Assembly: GCF_003426815.1 (NCBI RefSeq)
Contig: NZ_QKYK01000010.1
Coordinates: 62,001 to 126,000 of the forward strand
Direction: 5' to 3'
Source: Desertimonas flava
Lineage (GTDB): Bacteria > Actinomycetota > Acidimicrobiia > Acidimicrobiales > Ilumatobacteraceae
DNA length: 64,000 nt
Positions 25,618 through 36,378 of this stretch are shown piece after piece; within the stretch, counting starts at the first letter, position 1; each line of letters opens with the position of its first letter. Below the pieces are notes generated by a model. That model saw nothing but the letters and a program-made list of their open reading frames with translations, ran no database searches and was not told where the DNA came from. The position numbers were made by a program, and so were the translations under genes.

Positions 25618-26461
25618 GATCGTCGGCGCCGCCCTCGTGGCCCACGTCCCCACCATCGTGCTTCCCGAGGCCACCCGCCACGAGCTGAACGAGGGCAAGG
25701 AGATCAGCCTCGTCCCCGGGCTGCACCGCATGCGCGCCGAGAAGCTCGACGCGCTGGGCGCCGACACCTACGTGGTGTTCGACGCTCACTGGTTCACGAC
25801 CGTGGAGTTCGTCGTCTCCTCGCACGAGCGCCGGACGGGCCGCTACACCTCCGACGAGTTGCCGCGTGGCATGAGCGGCGTGCCTTACGACTTCCCTGGC
25901 GATCCCGAGCTGGCTGCGCTGATGGTCGAGGAGGCCACGGCCGCCGGCACCTGGTTGACGCCCATCGACGACCCGTACCTGCCCCTGCACTACGCCACGG
26001 TCAACCTGTTGCCGTTCCTCCAAGGGCCCGAGCGGTGGGTGAGCGTGAGCCTGGCCCAGACGGCCGAGACCGACGACTTCGAACGCGTCGGCGAGGCGAT
26101 CGGCCGGGCGATCGCCCGCAGCGACCGCCGAGTCGTGCTCCTCGCCAGCGGGGCGATGAGCCACACGTTCTGGAAGCTCAAGCAGCTCCGCAATCACGAA
26201 GCGTCCGATCCGGTGCACATCCGCACGCCCGAGGCGCGTGCCGCCGACCAGCAGCGCATTGCGTGGATGGAGGCCGGTGACCACGCTCGCGTGCTCGACT
26301 CGATGCCCGATTTCCTCCGGTTTCACCCCGAAGGCATGTTCGGGCACTACATCATGATGGCGTCGGCACTCGGGGGCAGGAACTGGCACGGTCGCGGCGT
26401 GAAGTACTCGGAGTACGAGAACTCGATCGGCACGGGACAGATCCACATCTGGTTCGACTGA
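25610..26461 (+). CDS. hpaD: 3,4-dihydroxyphenylacetate 2,3-dioxygenase, class III extradiol (LigB type)
   Basis: A 283-residue class III extradiol dioxygenase. It shows the conserved AALVAHVPT start (first metal His), VVFDAHWFTT (second His region) and the acid-base segment GAMSHTFW; the C-terminus keeps FHPEGMFGHYIMM and KYSEYENSIGTGQ. It cleaves homoprotocatechuate next to its hydroxyls. It overlaps the MarR gene by 8 bases and converges on hpaE, which encodes the next pathway step. Confidence 0.85.
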   Translation: MGEIVGAALVAHVPTIVLPEATRHELNEGKEISLVPGLHRMRAEKLDALGADTYVVFDAHWFTTVEFVVSSHERRTGRYTSDELPRGMSGVPYDFPGDPELAALMVEEATAAGTWLTPIDDPYLPLHYATVNLLPFLQGPERWVSVSLAQTAETDDFERVGEAIGRAIARSDRRVVLLASGAMSHTFWKLKQLRNHEASDPVHIRTPEARAADQQRIAWMEAGDHARVLDSMPDFLRFHPEGMFGHYIMMASALGGRNWHGRGVKYSEYENSIGTGQIHIWFD

Positions 26462-26464
26462 GGT

Positions 26465-26503
26465 GCGCGTCACGGATGGTGCCTGGCACCATTCGTGACG
26501 CGC
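26465..26503. terminator. Bidirectional hairpin between hpaD and hpaE
   Basis: A 39-bp palindrome with 19-bp arms, one mismatch and a one-base centre, around GGTGCC-T-GGCACC. It fills the gap between two convergent stop codons. Confidence 0.8.
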
Positions 26504-26505
26504 GT

Positions 26506-27966
26506 CTACGTCGTCGTGCCCTCGGCGATCTGGAGTGTCTTCAGGTCGCTGTGGAAGTCGAGGGCGTAGTCACCGCCCTCGCGGCCGATGCCCGACAGAC
26601 CGATTCCTCCGAACGGTGCGGTGAGATCGCGGACGAGGAACGTGTTCACCCACACCACGCCGGCGCGCAGCGCCCGGCCCACGCGCTCGGCCCGCTCGGT
26701 CGAGCCCGTGTAGACGATGGCCGACAGGCCGTAGGCGGTCGAGTTGGCCATGGCGATCGCCTCGTCCTCGTCGGCGAACGTCTGCAGTGTGAGCACCGGA
26801 CCGAACACCTCACGTTGGACCACTTCGCTGTCGTTGCCGGCCGGCTCGATGAGCGTCGGCTCCACGTGGAGGGTGTCGCCCACCCGGTGGCTGCCGAAGA
26901 CGACCTCGTCCCCGGCGGCGACGGCCCGTTCGACGAAGCCGAGCACACGCTCGACGTGGTCGGGGTGGATCATCGGTGCGATGGTCGTGGCGGCATCCCG
27001 GCTGTCGCCGAGCACGTGGCGGTCGACGGCGGCCCGGAACCGGGCGACGAACTCGTCGCGCACCGACGCCTCGACCAAGAGGCGCGTGCCTGCCAGGCAC
27101 ACCTGGCCGGAGTCGTCGTACATCACGGCCGCCTTGGCCGCCGCGGCGTCGAGGTCGGCGTCGGCGAAGACGACCAGCGGACCCTTGCCGCCGAGCTCGG
27201 CGGTGAACGGGACGATGTTGTCGGCCGCGGCGCGGCCGATGTGCCGCGCCGTCTCGGGCGATCCGGTGAAGCTGATGCGACGCACCCGCGGGTCGCTGAC
27301 GAGCGCCGCACCGACCTCCTCGCCGATGCCCTGCACGAGGTTGAACACGCCGGGCGGGAACCCCGCTTCGACCGTGAGATCGGCGAGCAGCGAGCACGAC
27401 AACGGCGACCACTCGGCCGGCTTGAGGACGACCGTGTTGCCGGCGGCCAGGGCCGGGGCAACCTTCCACGTGGACAGCATGAACGGCGCGTTCCACGGCG
27501 TGATGATCACCGCCGGGCCGGCGGGCATCCGCTGCACCGTGTTCGCCGTGCCCTTGGAGGACCACCGCCGCTCCTCGTGCGCCGCCGCCAGGTCGGCATA
27601 GGTGCGGAAGTTGATCGCTCCGCGCGCCACGAGGCGCAGTCGCATCGACTCGAGCAGCATCCCCATGTCGACGGTCTCGACGGCCGCGATGTGGTCGGTG
27701 TGGGCGTCGATCAGGTCGGCGAGACGATGCAGGCACGCCCCCCGCTCGGCGACGCCGGCCGCCGCCCACGCCGGGAAGGCGGCGACGGCGGCGTCGACTG
27801 CGGTGGTGGCGGTCGACGCGTCGCCGCGGGCGACGTCGGCCAGCTTCCACGACCAATCGAGCGGCGAGCGGTCCTCGAACGTGGTCGGCGACGACACACG
27901 GGCGCCGCCGATCAGGTGATCCGGCGAGACGGCGACACCCTCGACGAGAACCCGTCGGTCACTCAC
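26506..27966 (-). CDS. hpaE: 5-carboxymethyl-2-hydroxymuconate semialdehyde dehydrogenase
   Basis: A 486-residue NAD(P)-dependent aldehyde dehydrogenase. It has TPWNAPFML, the cofactor loop SFTGSPETARHIG, the catalytic Glu in ELGGKGP, and the nucleophile Cys in DDSGQVCLAGTRLL. The assignment to HpaE comes from the pathway context with hpaD and hpaG. The GTG start overlaps the hpaG stop by 4 bases. Confidence 0.85.
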   Translation of the reverse strand: MSDRRVLVEGVAVSPDHLIGGARVSSPTTFEDRSPLDWSWKLADVARGDASTATTAVDAAVAAFPAWAAAGVAERGACLHRLADLIDAHTDHIAAVETVDMGMLLESMRLRLVARGAINFRTYADLAAAHEERRWSSKGTANTVQRMPAGPAVIITPWNAPFMLSTWKVAPALAAGNTVVLKPAEWSPLSCSLLADLTVEAGFPPGVFNLVQGIGEEVGAALVSDPRVRRISFTGSPETARHIGRAAADNIVPFTAELGGKGPLVVFADADLDAAAAKAAVMYDDSGQVCLAGTRLLVEASVRDEFVARFRAAVDRHVLGDSRDAATTIAPMIHPDHVERVLGFVERAVAAGDEVVFGSHRVGDTLHVEPTLIEPAGNDSEVVQREVFGPVLTLQTFADEDEAIAMANSTAYGLSAIVYTGSTERAERVGRALRAGVVWVNTFLVRDLTAPFGGIGLSGIGREGGDYALDFHSDLKTLQIAEGTTT

Positions 27967-28892
27967 CCTCGGTCCCCTCGTTCGCCGGCATCGCGCTCGA
28001 CGGCGCCCGGCTCGAGCGCACTCTCGTAGTGCTGAGCTCCGGGGCCCCGTGGTGCCCGCTTGCCGCGGTGCTCCCAGTCCCCCCCGAGCGCCGTGGAACG
28101 CACCTCCTCGGACTCGGTGGGCTGCGCCCCGACATCGGTACGGACGGGCGTCGGGCCGGCGACGATCCGATTGGTCAGCGCGCCGAGCCCTTCCACCTCG
28201 ACGGTGACCACGTCGCCCGGCTCGACCGGTCTCGAATTGGCCGGCGTGCCCGAGAGCAGGATGTCGCCCGGCACCAGGGTGATCAAGCGGGCGATGTCGG
28301 CGACGAGGTAGTGCATGTCCCACTCCATCTCGTCGGTGTTGCCGTCCTGACGCACCTCACCGTTCACGAGGGTGCGCAGCCGCTTGCCGCGGAAGTCCCA
28401 GTCGGTCACCAGACCGGGCCCGACGGGGCAGAGGGTGTCGGCGCCCTTCACGCGAAGCATCGAGCCGGCGTCGGTGTCACGGAAGTCGTGGAGCCCGTAG
28501 TCGTTGGCCACGGCGTAGCCGGCGATGTGGTCAGCGGCCTCGCCCGGGGCGATGTTGCGGCAGGTGCGCCCGATGACGATGGCGATCTCACCCTCGAAGT
28601 TGAGCCAGTGGCACCGATCGGGACGCACGACGTCGGCGCCGTGGGCGTTGAGCGCCGTGATCGGCTTGTGGAAGTAGGTCGGCGCGGGCGGAAGCTTGGT
28701 GATGAACTCCTGCACGCGGCTCGAGTAGTTGAGGTGGACGCAGATGATCTTCGTCGGCTCCACGGGAGGCAGATGCACGGCGTCAGCGGCCGCGACCGTC
28801 CGGCCGTCGCCGGCGACCAGCTCATCGCCGACGAGGCGGACACGGGTGGCATATCCGTCGAGGAGAATTCGTCGATATTCGGTCATTGTCAT
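27963..28892 (-). CDS. hpaG: Fumarylacetoacetate-hydrolase family isomerase/decarboxylase
   Basis: A 309-residue FAH-family protein. The core (IICVHLNYSSRVQEF, PTYFHKPITALNAHG, HWLNFEGEIAIVIGR, ANDYGLHDFRDTD, TLVPGDILLSGTP) contains the acidic metal ligands. In homoprotocatechuate pathways such enzymes decarboxylate and isomerise the ring-cleavage product. The last 60 residues are an unusual charged tail beyond the FAH fold. A second ATG lies at 28886. Confidence 0.8.
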   Translation of the reverse strand: MTMTEYRRILLDGYATRVRLVGDELVAGDGRTVAAADAVHLPPVEPTKIICVHLNYSSRVQEFITKLPPAPTYFHKPITALNAHGADVVRPDRCHWLNFEGEIAIVIGRTCRNIAPGEAADHIAGYAVANDYGLHDFRDTDAGSMLRVKGADTLCPVGPGLVTDWDFRGKRLRTLVNGEVRQDGNTDEMEWDMHYLVADIARLITLVPGDILLSGTPANSRPVEPGDVVTVEVEGLGALTNRIVAGPTPVRTDVGAQPTESEEVRSTALGGDWEHRGKRAPRGPGAQHYESALEPGAVERDAGERGDRG

Positions 28893-28954
28893 GTCCTCTT
28901 GGTGGTCTGCATGGTGATCAGCACGTGTCCGACGCTCGTCGGGAATGTGGGAGA

Positions 28955-30283
28955 ATGGAGACGATGGCGAATCGGCGAATCCGCACCATGTGGAGCGACC
29001 TCAATGGTCTCACTCACGGACGCTACGTCCCGGCCGGGCGCATCGACCACCCCACGCATCACGCCGTCACCACGTTGGCCATGAGCACCGCCGGCGAGAT
29101 CCTGCCGATCGCCGGCTACGCCGCCGACGTCGGGTTCGCCGACCTCACCGCCACGCCGGTGCTCGACTCCCGGCGGCCGGGTTGGGAGCCCGACACCGAT
29201 GTCGTGGTCTGCGAGCTGTCGTTCGGCCACGCCCCGCTGCCGATCTGCCCGCGAGCGGCCCTGGCCCGTGCCGTCGACGGCTGGCGAGCCCTCGGCTACG
29301 AGCCACAACTGGGCTTCGAGCTCGAGTTCTACGTGATGGCGCCCGATGGCGAGGGCGGGTGGCGTCCTGCGGCCGGCGAGGGCCATCGCGTGTACGGCGT
29401 CGGACTCGGCGGGGATCCCACCGGCCTCGCCCTCGAGTACTTCGACCGCGCCGAGGCGATGGAGCTCGGGCTGGAGGGCGTGCTCACCGAGTTCTCCCCC
29501 GGCCAGATGGAGCTCAACCTCGAGTACGGCCCGGCGCTCGAATCGGCCGATCGCACCGTCATCGCCAAGGAGATGGTGCGCGAGCTCGCCGCCACGCGCG
29601 GCTACCAGGCCACGTTCCTCGGCCGCCCCGACGCCGGCGGCGCGGGGTCGGGCCTGCACATCAACCTGTCCCTGTCCACCGCCCACGCCGCGGGCGGACC
29701 CGGAGCCAACGCGCTCTTCGACCCGGCCGATCCCGACGGCCTGTCCATGCTGGCCCGCCGGTGCATCGCCGGCCTCGTCGACCACCACGAGGCGGTGTCG
29801 GCCTTGAGCGCCCCGCTCGTCAACAGCTACAAGCGCCTGATGCCGGGCCTCATCGCCGGCTACTGGGCGAACTGGGGTCTCGACAACCGCATCAGCACGT
29901 ATCGCATCCCGCAGGAGCGAGCCGAGGCGACGCGCATCGAGAGCCGTGTCCCGTGCGGCACGGCGAGCCCGTACCTGGCGGCGGCGGCGATGCTCGACGC
30001 CGCCCGGCTCGGCGTGCTCGCCGAACTGGACTGCGGAGCACCGCAGGTGGGTGACGCCGACGCCGAACCCAACACCGATCGCCACACGCCGCACTCGCTC
30101 GGAGAGGCGCTCACCGCCCTCGAGGCCGACACCGACCTCGTCGACGCCGTGGGCACCGACGTGACGGCGGCCTACGTCACCCTGCGCCGCCACGACCTCG
30201 CCCGGTGGGAGGCCGCCGGCGAGCCATGGGACCCCACGACGATCTCGGCCTGGGAGCTCGACACTTACCTGCCGTACTACTGA
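28955..30283 (+). CDS. Glutamine synthetase-like ligase (gamma-glutamyl-amine ligase type)
   Basis: A 442-residue protein of the GlnA/PuuA superfamily. It carries the metal-binding FELEFYVM, the FSPGQMELNLEYGP segment, GSGLHINLSLS, the ATP/Arg segment RIESRVPCGTASPYLAAAAML and Asn/Lys-rich NSYKRLMPG. The lack of clear adenylylation features and the catabolic context point to ligation of glutamate to an amine rather than ammonia assimilation. ATGs at 28955 and 28964 are both possible. It is divergent from hpaG-hpaE. Confidence 0.78.
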   Translation: METMANRRIRTMWSDLNGLTHGRYVPAGRIDHPTHHAVTTLAMSTAGEILPIAGYAADVGFADLTATPVLDSRRPGWEPDTDVVVCELSFGHAPLPICPRAALARAVDGWRALGYEPQLGFELEFYVMAPDGEGGWRPAAGEGHRVYGVGLGGDPTGLALEYFDRAEAMELGLEGVLTEFSPGQMELNLEYGPALESADRTVIAKEMVRELAATRGYQATFLGRPDAGGAGSGLHINLSLSTAHAAGGPGANALFDPADPDGLSMLARRCIAGLVDHHEAVSALSAPLVNSYKRLMPGLIAGYWANWGLDNRISTYRIPQERAEATRIESRVPCGTASPYLAAAAMLDAARLGVLAELDCGAPQVGDADAEPNTDRHTPHSLGEALTALEADTDLVDAVGTDVTAAYVTLRRHDLARWEAAGEPWDPTTISAWELDTYLPYY

Positions 30284-30307
30284 CGCGGTGCCTGCGACCA
30301 TCGTTCG

Positions 30308-32097
<1,790 letters not shown>

Positions 32098-32101
<4 letters not shown>

Positions 32102-32988
32102 ACGCGCTCCGCCGAACGAACGGTGAACAGGCCCTGCGGCCGCAGCACGAAGAGGGCGGCGATGAGGACGAACACGAAGGCGTCGGTGAGCCGCTCCATC
32201 ACGCCCTCGGGGAGGTAACCCCGGAGGAAGACCTCGGCGAGCCCGAGGGCGACACCGCCCACGATCGCCCCCGTGAAGCTCCCCAGGCCGCCGAGGATGG
32301 CCGCCACGACGGCCTTGATCAGCCAGTCCGAACCGAGCGTCGGTTCGGCGCTGGGACTGCGCATGAGGATCAGGACACCGGCGACCCCGGCCAGCGCGCC
32401 GGCGAAGGCGAAGGCGCCGACGATGACACGATTCGCCCGCACCCCCATCAGCCGTGCGGCGTCGAAGTCCTCGCTCGCGCCGCGCACGGCGATGCCGAAC
32501 ATCGTGCGCCGGAACACGAACGCCGTGACGGCGAGGACCACGACGGTGACGAGGATGGTGACGAGGTCCATCACCTCGAGCCGGATGCCCCCGATCTCGA
32601 TCGTCTCGAAGGCCCAGCCGGGCCCCGAGAACGACTGCTTCTTCGGTGAGACGAGCACCTGCCACAGCGCCTGCGACAGGCGCTCGAGGGCGAACGACGT
32701 GAGGAGCATCGTGAACGGGCCGGCCTTGCGAACCCAGCGAAACGCCACCCGCTCGGTGACGACGGACGCCACCACGGCGGCGGCGATCATCGCCGGCGCC
32801 ATCAGCCACCAGGCGACGCCGCGTGTCGACAGCGCGTAGCCGACGTAGGCCGCCACCGTGATCAGCTCGGCGTGGGCGAAGTTGACGAGGTGCATCACGC
32901 CGAAGATCAGCGAGATTCCGAGGGCGAGCAGGGCGTAGGTGCTGCCGCGGCCGATCCCGTCGACGAGGGTCTGCACGAACACGTTCAC
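32098..32988 (-). CDS. livH: Branched-chain amino acid-type ABC permease (LivH)
   Basis: A 296-residue permease with about eight helices. It has the typical start VDGIGRGSTYALLALGISLIFGVMHLVNFAHAEL and the EAA-like loop GASEDFDAARLMGVRANRVI. GTG start overlapping the livF stop by 4 bases. It forms the membrane channel with the LivM half of the downstream fusion. Confidence 0.92.
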
Positions 32989-33713
32989 GACGGAGGCGCC
33001 ACCGACACGTCGCCGTCGCCGATGAACGCGCCGAACAGGTCGTCGCGAGCGCCGAGGGCCGCACCGGTGTCGGACGCCGTGACGCGTCCGGTCCTGAGCA
33101 CATAGCCGCGATCGGCGAGGGCCAGGGCTCGTCGGGCGTTCTGCTCGACGACGAGGATCGTGTGGCCCTGGGCGTGGAGGTCGGCGAGGACCTCGAAGAC
33201 GACGTCGATCATCACCGGCGCCAACCCGAGCGTCGGCTCGTCGAGCGCGAGCACCCGCGGCCGGCTCATCAACGCCCGGGCGACAGCCAGTTGCTGGGCC
33301 TCGCCACCGGACAAGTACCCGGCCGCCGTGTCCCACTTGCGGGCCAACACCTCGAACCGCTGGCGCGCCTCGTCGAGTCGCCGCCGGCGCTCGGCCGTGC
33401 CGACGGTGATTCCCGCGAGGGCCAGGTTCTCGGCCACCGTGAGATCGCGGAAGATCCGGCGGTGCTCGGGGACGAGAGCGAAGCCCGCCCGCACCAGCGT
33501 TGCCGGCTCGGCACCGGTGACGTCGACCCCGCCGAGCACGACCCGTCCGACCGCAGGTTTGAGCAGACCGGCGATCGTGTTCAGCAGCGTCGTCTTGCCG
33601 GCCCCGTTGGGGCCGACGACGGCCACCAACTCGCCTTCGGCGACGTCGACACTGACGCCGCGGAGGGCGACGACCGCGCCGTAGCGCGTCGTGACGTCGT
33701 CGACCCGCAGCAA
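32985..33713 (-). CDS. livF: Branched-chain amino acid-type ABC ATPase (LivF)
   Basis: A 242-residue ATPase with Walker A GPNGAGKTT, signature LSGGEAQQLAVARAL and Walker B VLALDEPTLGL. The start appears to be a TTG at 33713, 6 bases after the livK stop. Confidence 0.92.
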   Translation of the reverse strand: MLRVDDVTTRYGAVVALRGVSVDVAEGELVAVVGPNGAGKTTLLNTIAGLLKPAVGRVVLGGVDVTGAEPATLVRAGFALVPEHRRIFRDLTVAENLALAGITVGTAERRRRLDEARQRFEVLARKWDTAAGYLSGGEAQQLAVARALMSRPRVLALDEPTLGLAPVMIDVVFEVLADLHAQGHTILVVEQNARRALALADRGYVLRTGRVTASDTGAALGARDDLFGAFIGDGDVSVAPPS

Positions 33714-33719
33714 GGCGGC

Positions 33720-34952
33720 TCAGCTGCCGGGGATGAATGCCGGCCGCAACGCGGTGGTGAGCGCCGGCGCCCCATCGCTGATCGTGAGGATGGCCACGTC
33801 CTTCTCCGGCACGCCGTTGGTGCCGGCGTAGGTGACGGTGCCGGTGGTGACCTCGAGGTCGGCGATCGACGCGATCGTCTCGATGAGGGCTGTGCCCTCG
33901 ACCGAGCACGCCGTCTCCGCGGCGTGGGCGAACACCTTGACGGCGTCGGACGCCAGGGCGCCGAAGCTCACCGTCTCGATCTCGACTCCGGCGTCGGCCG
34001 CCGCGTCGAGGAATGCCTGCACCCCGTTGTCGTCGCTGGGGAACGTGTGGGCCGTGAACGAGACGCCCTCGGCGACCTCTCCTGCGCTCCACACGACCGT
34101 GGCGTCGAAGCTGTCGGCGCCGATCACCTGGAGGTCATCGAGTCCTGCGGCGCGGATCTGCTCGAGCAGGGCGCCGGCGCCGGGCATGATCATCGCCGTG
34201 TAGAGCACCTCGGGCAGCGGGTCCATCGACGCCAGCTCGTTGACCTGTGACGAGAAGTCCTCGTCGGCGATGCCGAACGTGAAGTCTCGGAGCACCTCGC
34301 CGCCCTGCTCGCCGAACGACTCGGCGAAGGCGGCAGTCGTGTTGGTGAAGTACGGATCGTCGGGCGACGAGAACGTGACGGCGGTGGTCGCACCCTCGCC
34401 CACGGCGAACTCGGCGGCGGCAGCAGCCTGCACGGGATCGCTGAAGCTCATCAGGAACGCGCCGCGATCGGGCTGGGCGAGTTGCAGGTCGGTGGATGCG
34501 TTGGAGATGATCGGGACCTGACCGTCGACCGTGTCGATCAGCGGCACGCCGTTGTAGGCGAACGGCGGTGCGATGATCGCGTTGACGCCGTCGTCGAGCA
34601 TCTCCTGGGCGGCCCGTTGCGCACCCGACGGATCCTCGGGCAACTCCTTGACGATGTACTCGACAGGCAGGCCGCCCACCCCGCCGGCCTCGTTGAGCAG
34701 GTCGACCTGAACGCCGGCGGCCTCCGAACCGGGCTGGTCGGCGAACCCGCCGAAGTCGCTGAAGTCGGCGGCGTAGCCGATGCGCAGCGGCTCGGTCAGT
34801 ATGCAGTCCGAGGCGGCTGCGCTCGCGGCCGGCTCTGACGCGTCGGGCGGCGCCGTCGTGGCCCTGGCGGCGCCGGCGGTCCCCAACGCGACGACCGCAG
34901 CTCCGGCCACGGCCACCCGTCGTGCCCTGATGGTTCCCGTTCGCCTCATCAC
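33720..34952 (-). CDS. livK: Periplasmic/extracellular ligand-binding protein (LivK type)
   Basis: A 410-residue type I periplasmic-binding-fold protein with a signal peptide (RRVAVAGAAVVALGTAGAARA). Conserved segments are PLRIGYAADFSDFGGFADQPGSEAAGVQVDLLNEAGGVGG and GVNAIIAPPFAYNG. There is no lipobox cysteine at the cleavage site; the first Cys is in DCILTEPL. It delivers the ligand to the Liv permease. Given the flanking aromatic-acid genes, the ligand may be an aromatic acid rather than an amino acid (inference). Confidence 0.88.
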   Translation of the reverse strand: MMRRTGTIRARRVAVAGAAVVALGTAGAARATTAPPDASEPAASAAASDCILTEPLRIGYAADFSDFGGFADQPGSEAAGVQVDLLNEAGGVGGLPVEYIVKELPEDPSGAQRAAQEMLDDGVNAIIAPPFAYNGVPLIDTVDGQVPIISNASTDLQLAQPDRGAFLMSFSDPVQAAAAAEFAVGEGATTAVTFSSPDDPYFTNTTAAFAESFGEQGGEVLRDFTFGIADEDFSSQVNELASMDPLPEVLYTAMIMPGAGALLEQIRAAGLDDLQVIGADSFDATVVWSAGEVAEGVSFTAHTFPSDDNGVQAFLDAAADAGVEIETVSFGALASDAVKVFAHAAETACSVEGTALIETIASIADLEVTTGTVTYAGTNGVPEKDVAILTISDGAPALTTALRPAFIPGS

Positions 34953-34961
34953 TCCCCCTTA

Positions 34962-35032
34962 CTCATGACGGCGTTTCCGCCGTGTGCTCATGACGGCGCT
35001 TCCGCCGTGTGCTCATGACGGCCTCATCCGCC
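34962..35032. repeat. 25-bp tandem repeat in the livK leader
   Basis: Two complete 25-bp units (34962-34986 and 34987-35011, one difference) and a third partial one (35012-35032). Each contains CTCATGACGGCG and an inverted partner CCGCCGT, so each unit can fold as a small hairpin. It lies immediately upstream of livK, between the start codon and the 20-bp operator. Confidence 0.8.
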
Positions 35033-35046
35033 GACTGTACTGCACG

Positions 35047-35066
35047 ATCGTACGGGTCCGAACGAT
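35047..35066. promoter_or_regulatory. 20-bp palindromic operator upstream of livK
   Basis: ATCGTACGGGTCCGAACGAT, about 95 bases upstream of livK and directly after the P450 stop. It shares its consensus with the sites at 24323 and 37243. Confidence 0.65.
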
Positions 35067-35067
35067 C

Positions 35068-36378
35068 TCACGCCAGGGCGAACCGCACCGGCAGGTGCTT
35101 GATCCCGGCGATGAAGTTCGACCGGAGGCGCGGGGCGGGCCCGACGATCTCGGCCCCGGCCAATCGGGGCAGCAGTTCCTCGAACAGCACCTTGATCTCC
35201 ATCCGGGCGAGCTGGGCACCGAGGCAGAGGTGGGGACTCTGCATCCCGAACGCGACCTGGGGGTTCGGCGTGCGGTGGATGTCGAACACGTAGGGATCGC
35301 CGAACACCTCGGCGTCGTAGTTGGCCGAGACGAACCAGATCAACACCTTGTCGCCCGCCCGGACCTGACGCTCTCCGATGGTCGTGTCGGACATGGCCGT
35401 GCGGCGGAAGTGCATCGTCACCGACCCCCACCGCAGCACCTCTTCCACCGCCGACGCCACCACTTCGCCGCGACCGGCGACAACGGCAGCGCGCAACTCG
35501 TCGAGCACGGCCGGGCGCTCGATCAGCGCTTTCATCCCGGCCGCCATCGTGTACCGGGTCGTGTCGTTGCCGGCCGCCACGAGCAGCGTGAAGAAGTTGT
35601 TGAACTCGTGCTCGCTGAGCGTCTCGCCGTCCACCTTGGGACGAAGCAGGTCGCTGATGACGTCGTCGGTGGGGTGCTCGCGGCGGCGCGCCGCCTGCTC
35701 CTGGGCGTAGCGGAACAGTTCGATCCCGGCCGGGCTGCGGAACGGGAGCAACCGGAACTCGTCGGTGTCGACGAGCCCGACAGGATGCGAGGTGTACTCG
35801 GGATCGGTGTTGCCGAGGAGGGCGTCGCCCTTCTCCACCAGCCACGGCCCGTCGGCGTCGTCCACGCCGAGCATCGTGCCGAGCATGCGCATCGGCAGCT
35901 GGCGGGCGATGTCGTCGACGAAGTCGAGCTCGGCGCTCGCTCCTCGGCCCGCCAGGGCATCGTCGAGCACCGCCCGGGCCAGCACGCGGATCGCCTGTTC
36001 GTAGGCCATCACCTCGCGCCGGCTGAAGGGCTTGGACACGAGTCGCCGGTACGCCGTGTGCTCGGGCGGGTCGAGCTCCATCATCGTGCGCCGGGCCGCC
36101 GTCTCGTCGTCCGACATCTCCTCGAGGCGGATGCCCTTGGCACTGGAGAACGTGGCGACGTCGCGGCTCACCCGGAGGAGGTCGTGGTGGCGGGTGACTG
36201 CCCAGAAGCCCGAGCCGCCGGCATGGTCCTCGGCCCACCAGCTCACCGGATCGTCGCGCCGGAGCCGGGCGAACGTGGCGTGGGGAACGCCCGCGACATA
36301 GGTGTCGGGGTCGGCGATGTCGGCATCGGAGGGACCGAGATCGAGCTCGGCGTCGACCGCCGGGGACGGACCGCTCAC
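35068..36378 (-). CDS. Cytochrome P450
   Basis: A 436-residue P450. The heme-ligand loop FGMQSPHLCLGAQLAR has Cys385. The I-helix is VAAGNDTTRYTMAAGM and the ExxR motif is in VEEVLRWG with the partner Arg in HFRRTA. The sequence resembles steroid/terpene/fatty-acid hydroxylating actinobacterial P450s (CYP124/125/142-like overall), but the substrate cannot be set. GTG start overlaps the stop of the upstream decarboxylase-like gene by 4 bases. Confidence 0.9.
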   Translation of the reverse strand: MSGPSPAVDAELDLGPSDADIADPDTYVAGVPHATFARLRRDDPVSWWAEDHAGGSGFWAVTRHHDLLRVSRDVATFSSAKGIRLEEMSDDETAARRTMMELDPPEHTAYRRLVSKPFSRREVMAYEQAIRVLARAVLDDALAGRGASAELDFVDDIARQLPMRMLGTMLGVDDADGPWLVEKGDALLGNTDPEYTSHPVGLVDTDEFRLLPFRSPAGIELFRYAQEQAARRREHPTDDVISDLLRPKVDGETLSEHEFNNFFTLLVAAGNDTTRYTMAAGMKALIERPAVLDELRAAVVAGRGEVVASAVEEVLRWGSVTMHFRRTAMSDTTIGERQVRAGDKVLIWFVSANYDAEVFGDPYVFDIHRTPNPQVAFGMQSPHLCLGAQLARMEIKVLFEELLPRLAGAEIVGPAPRLRSNFIAGIKHLPVRFALA

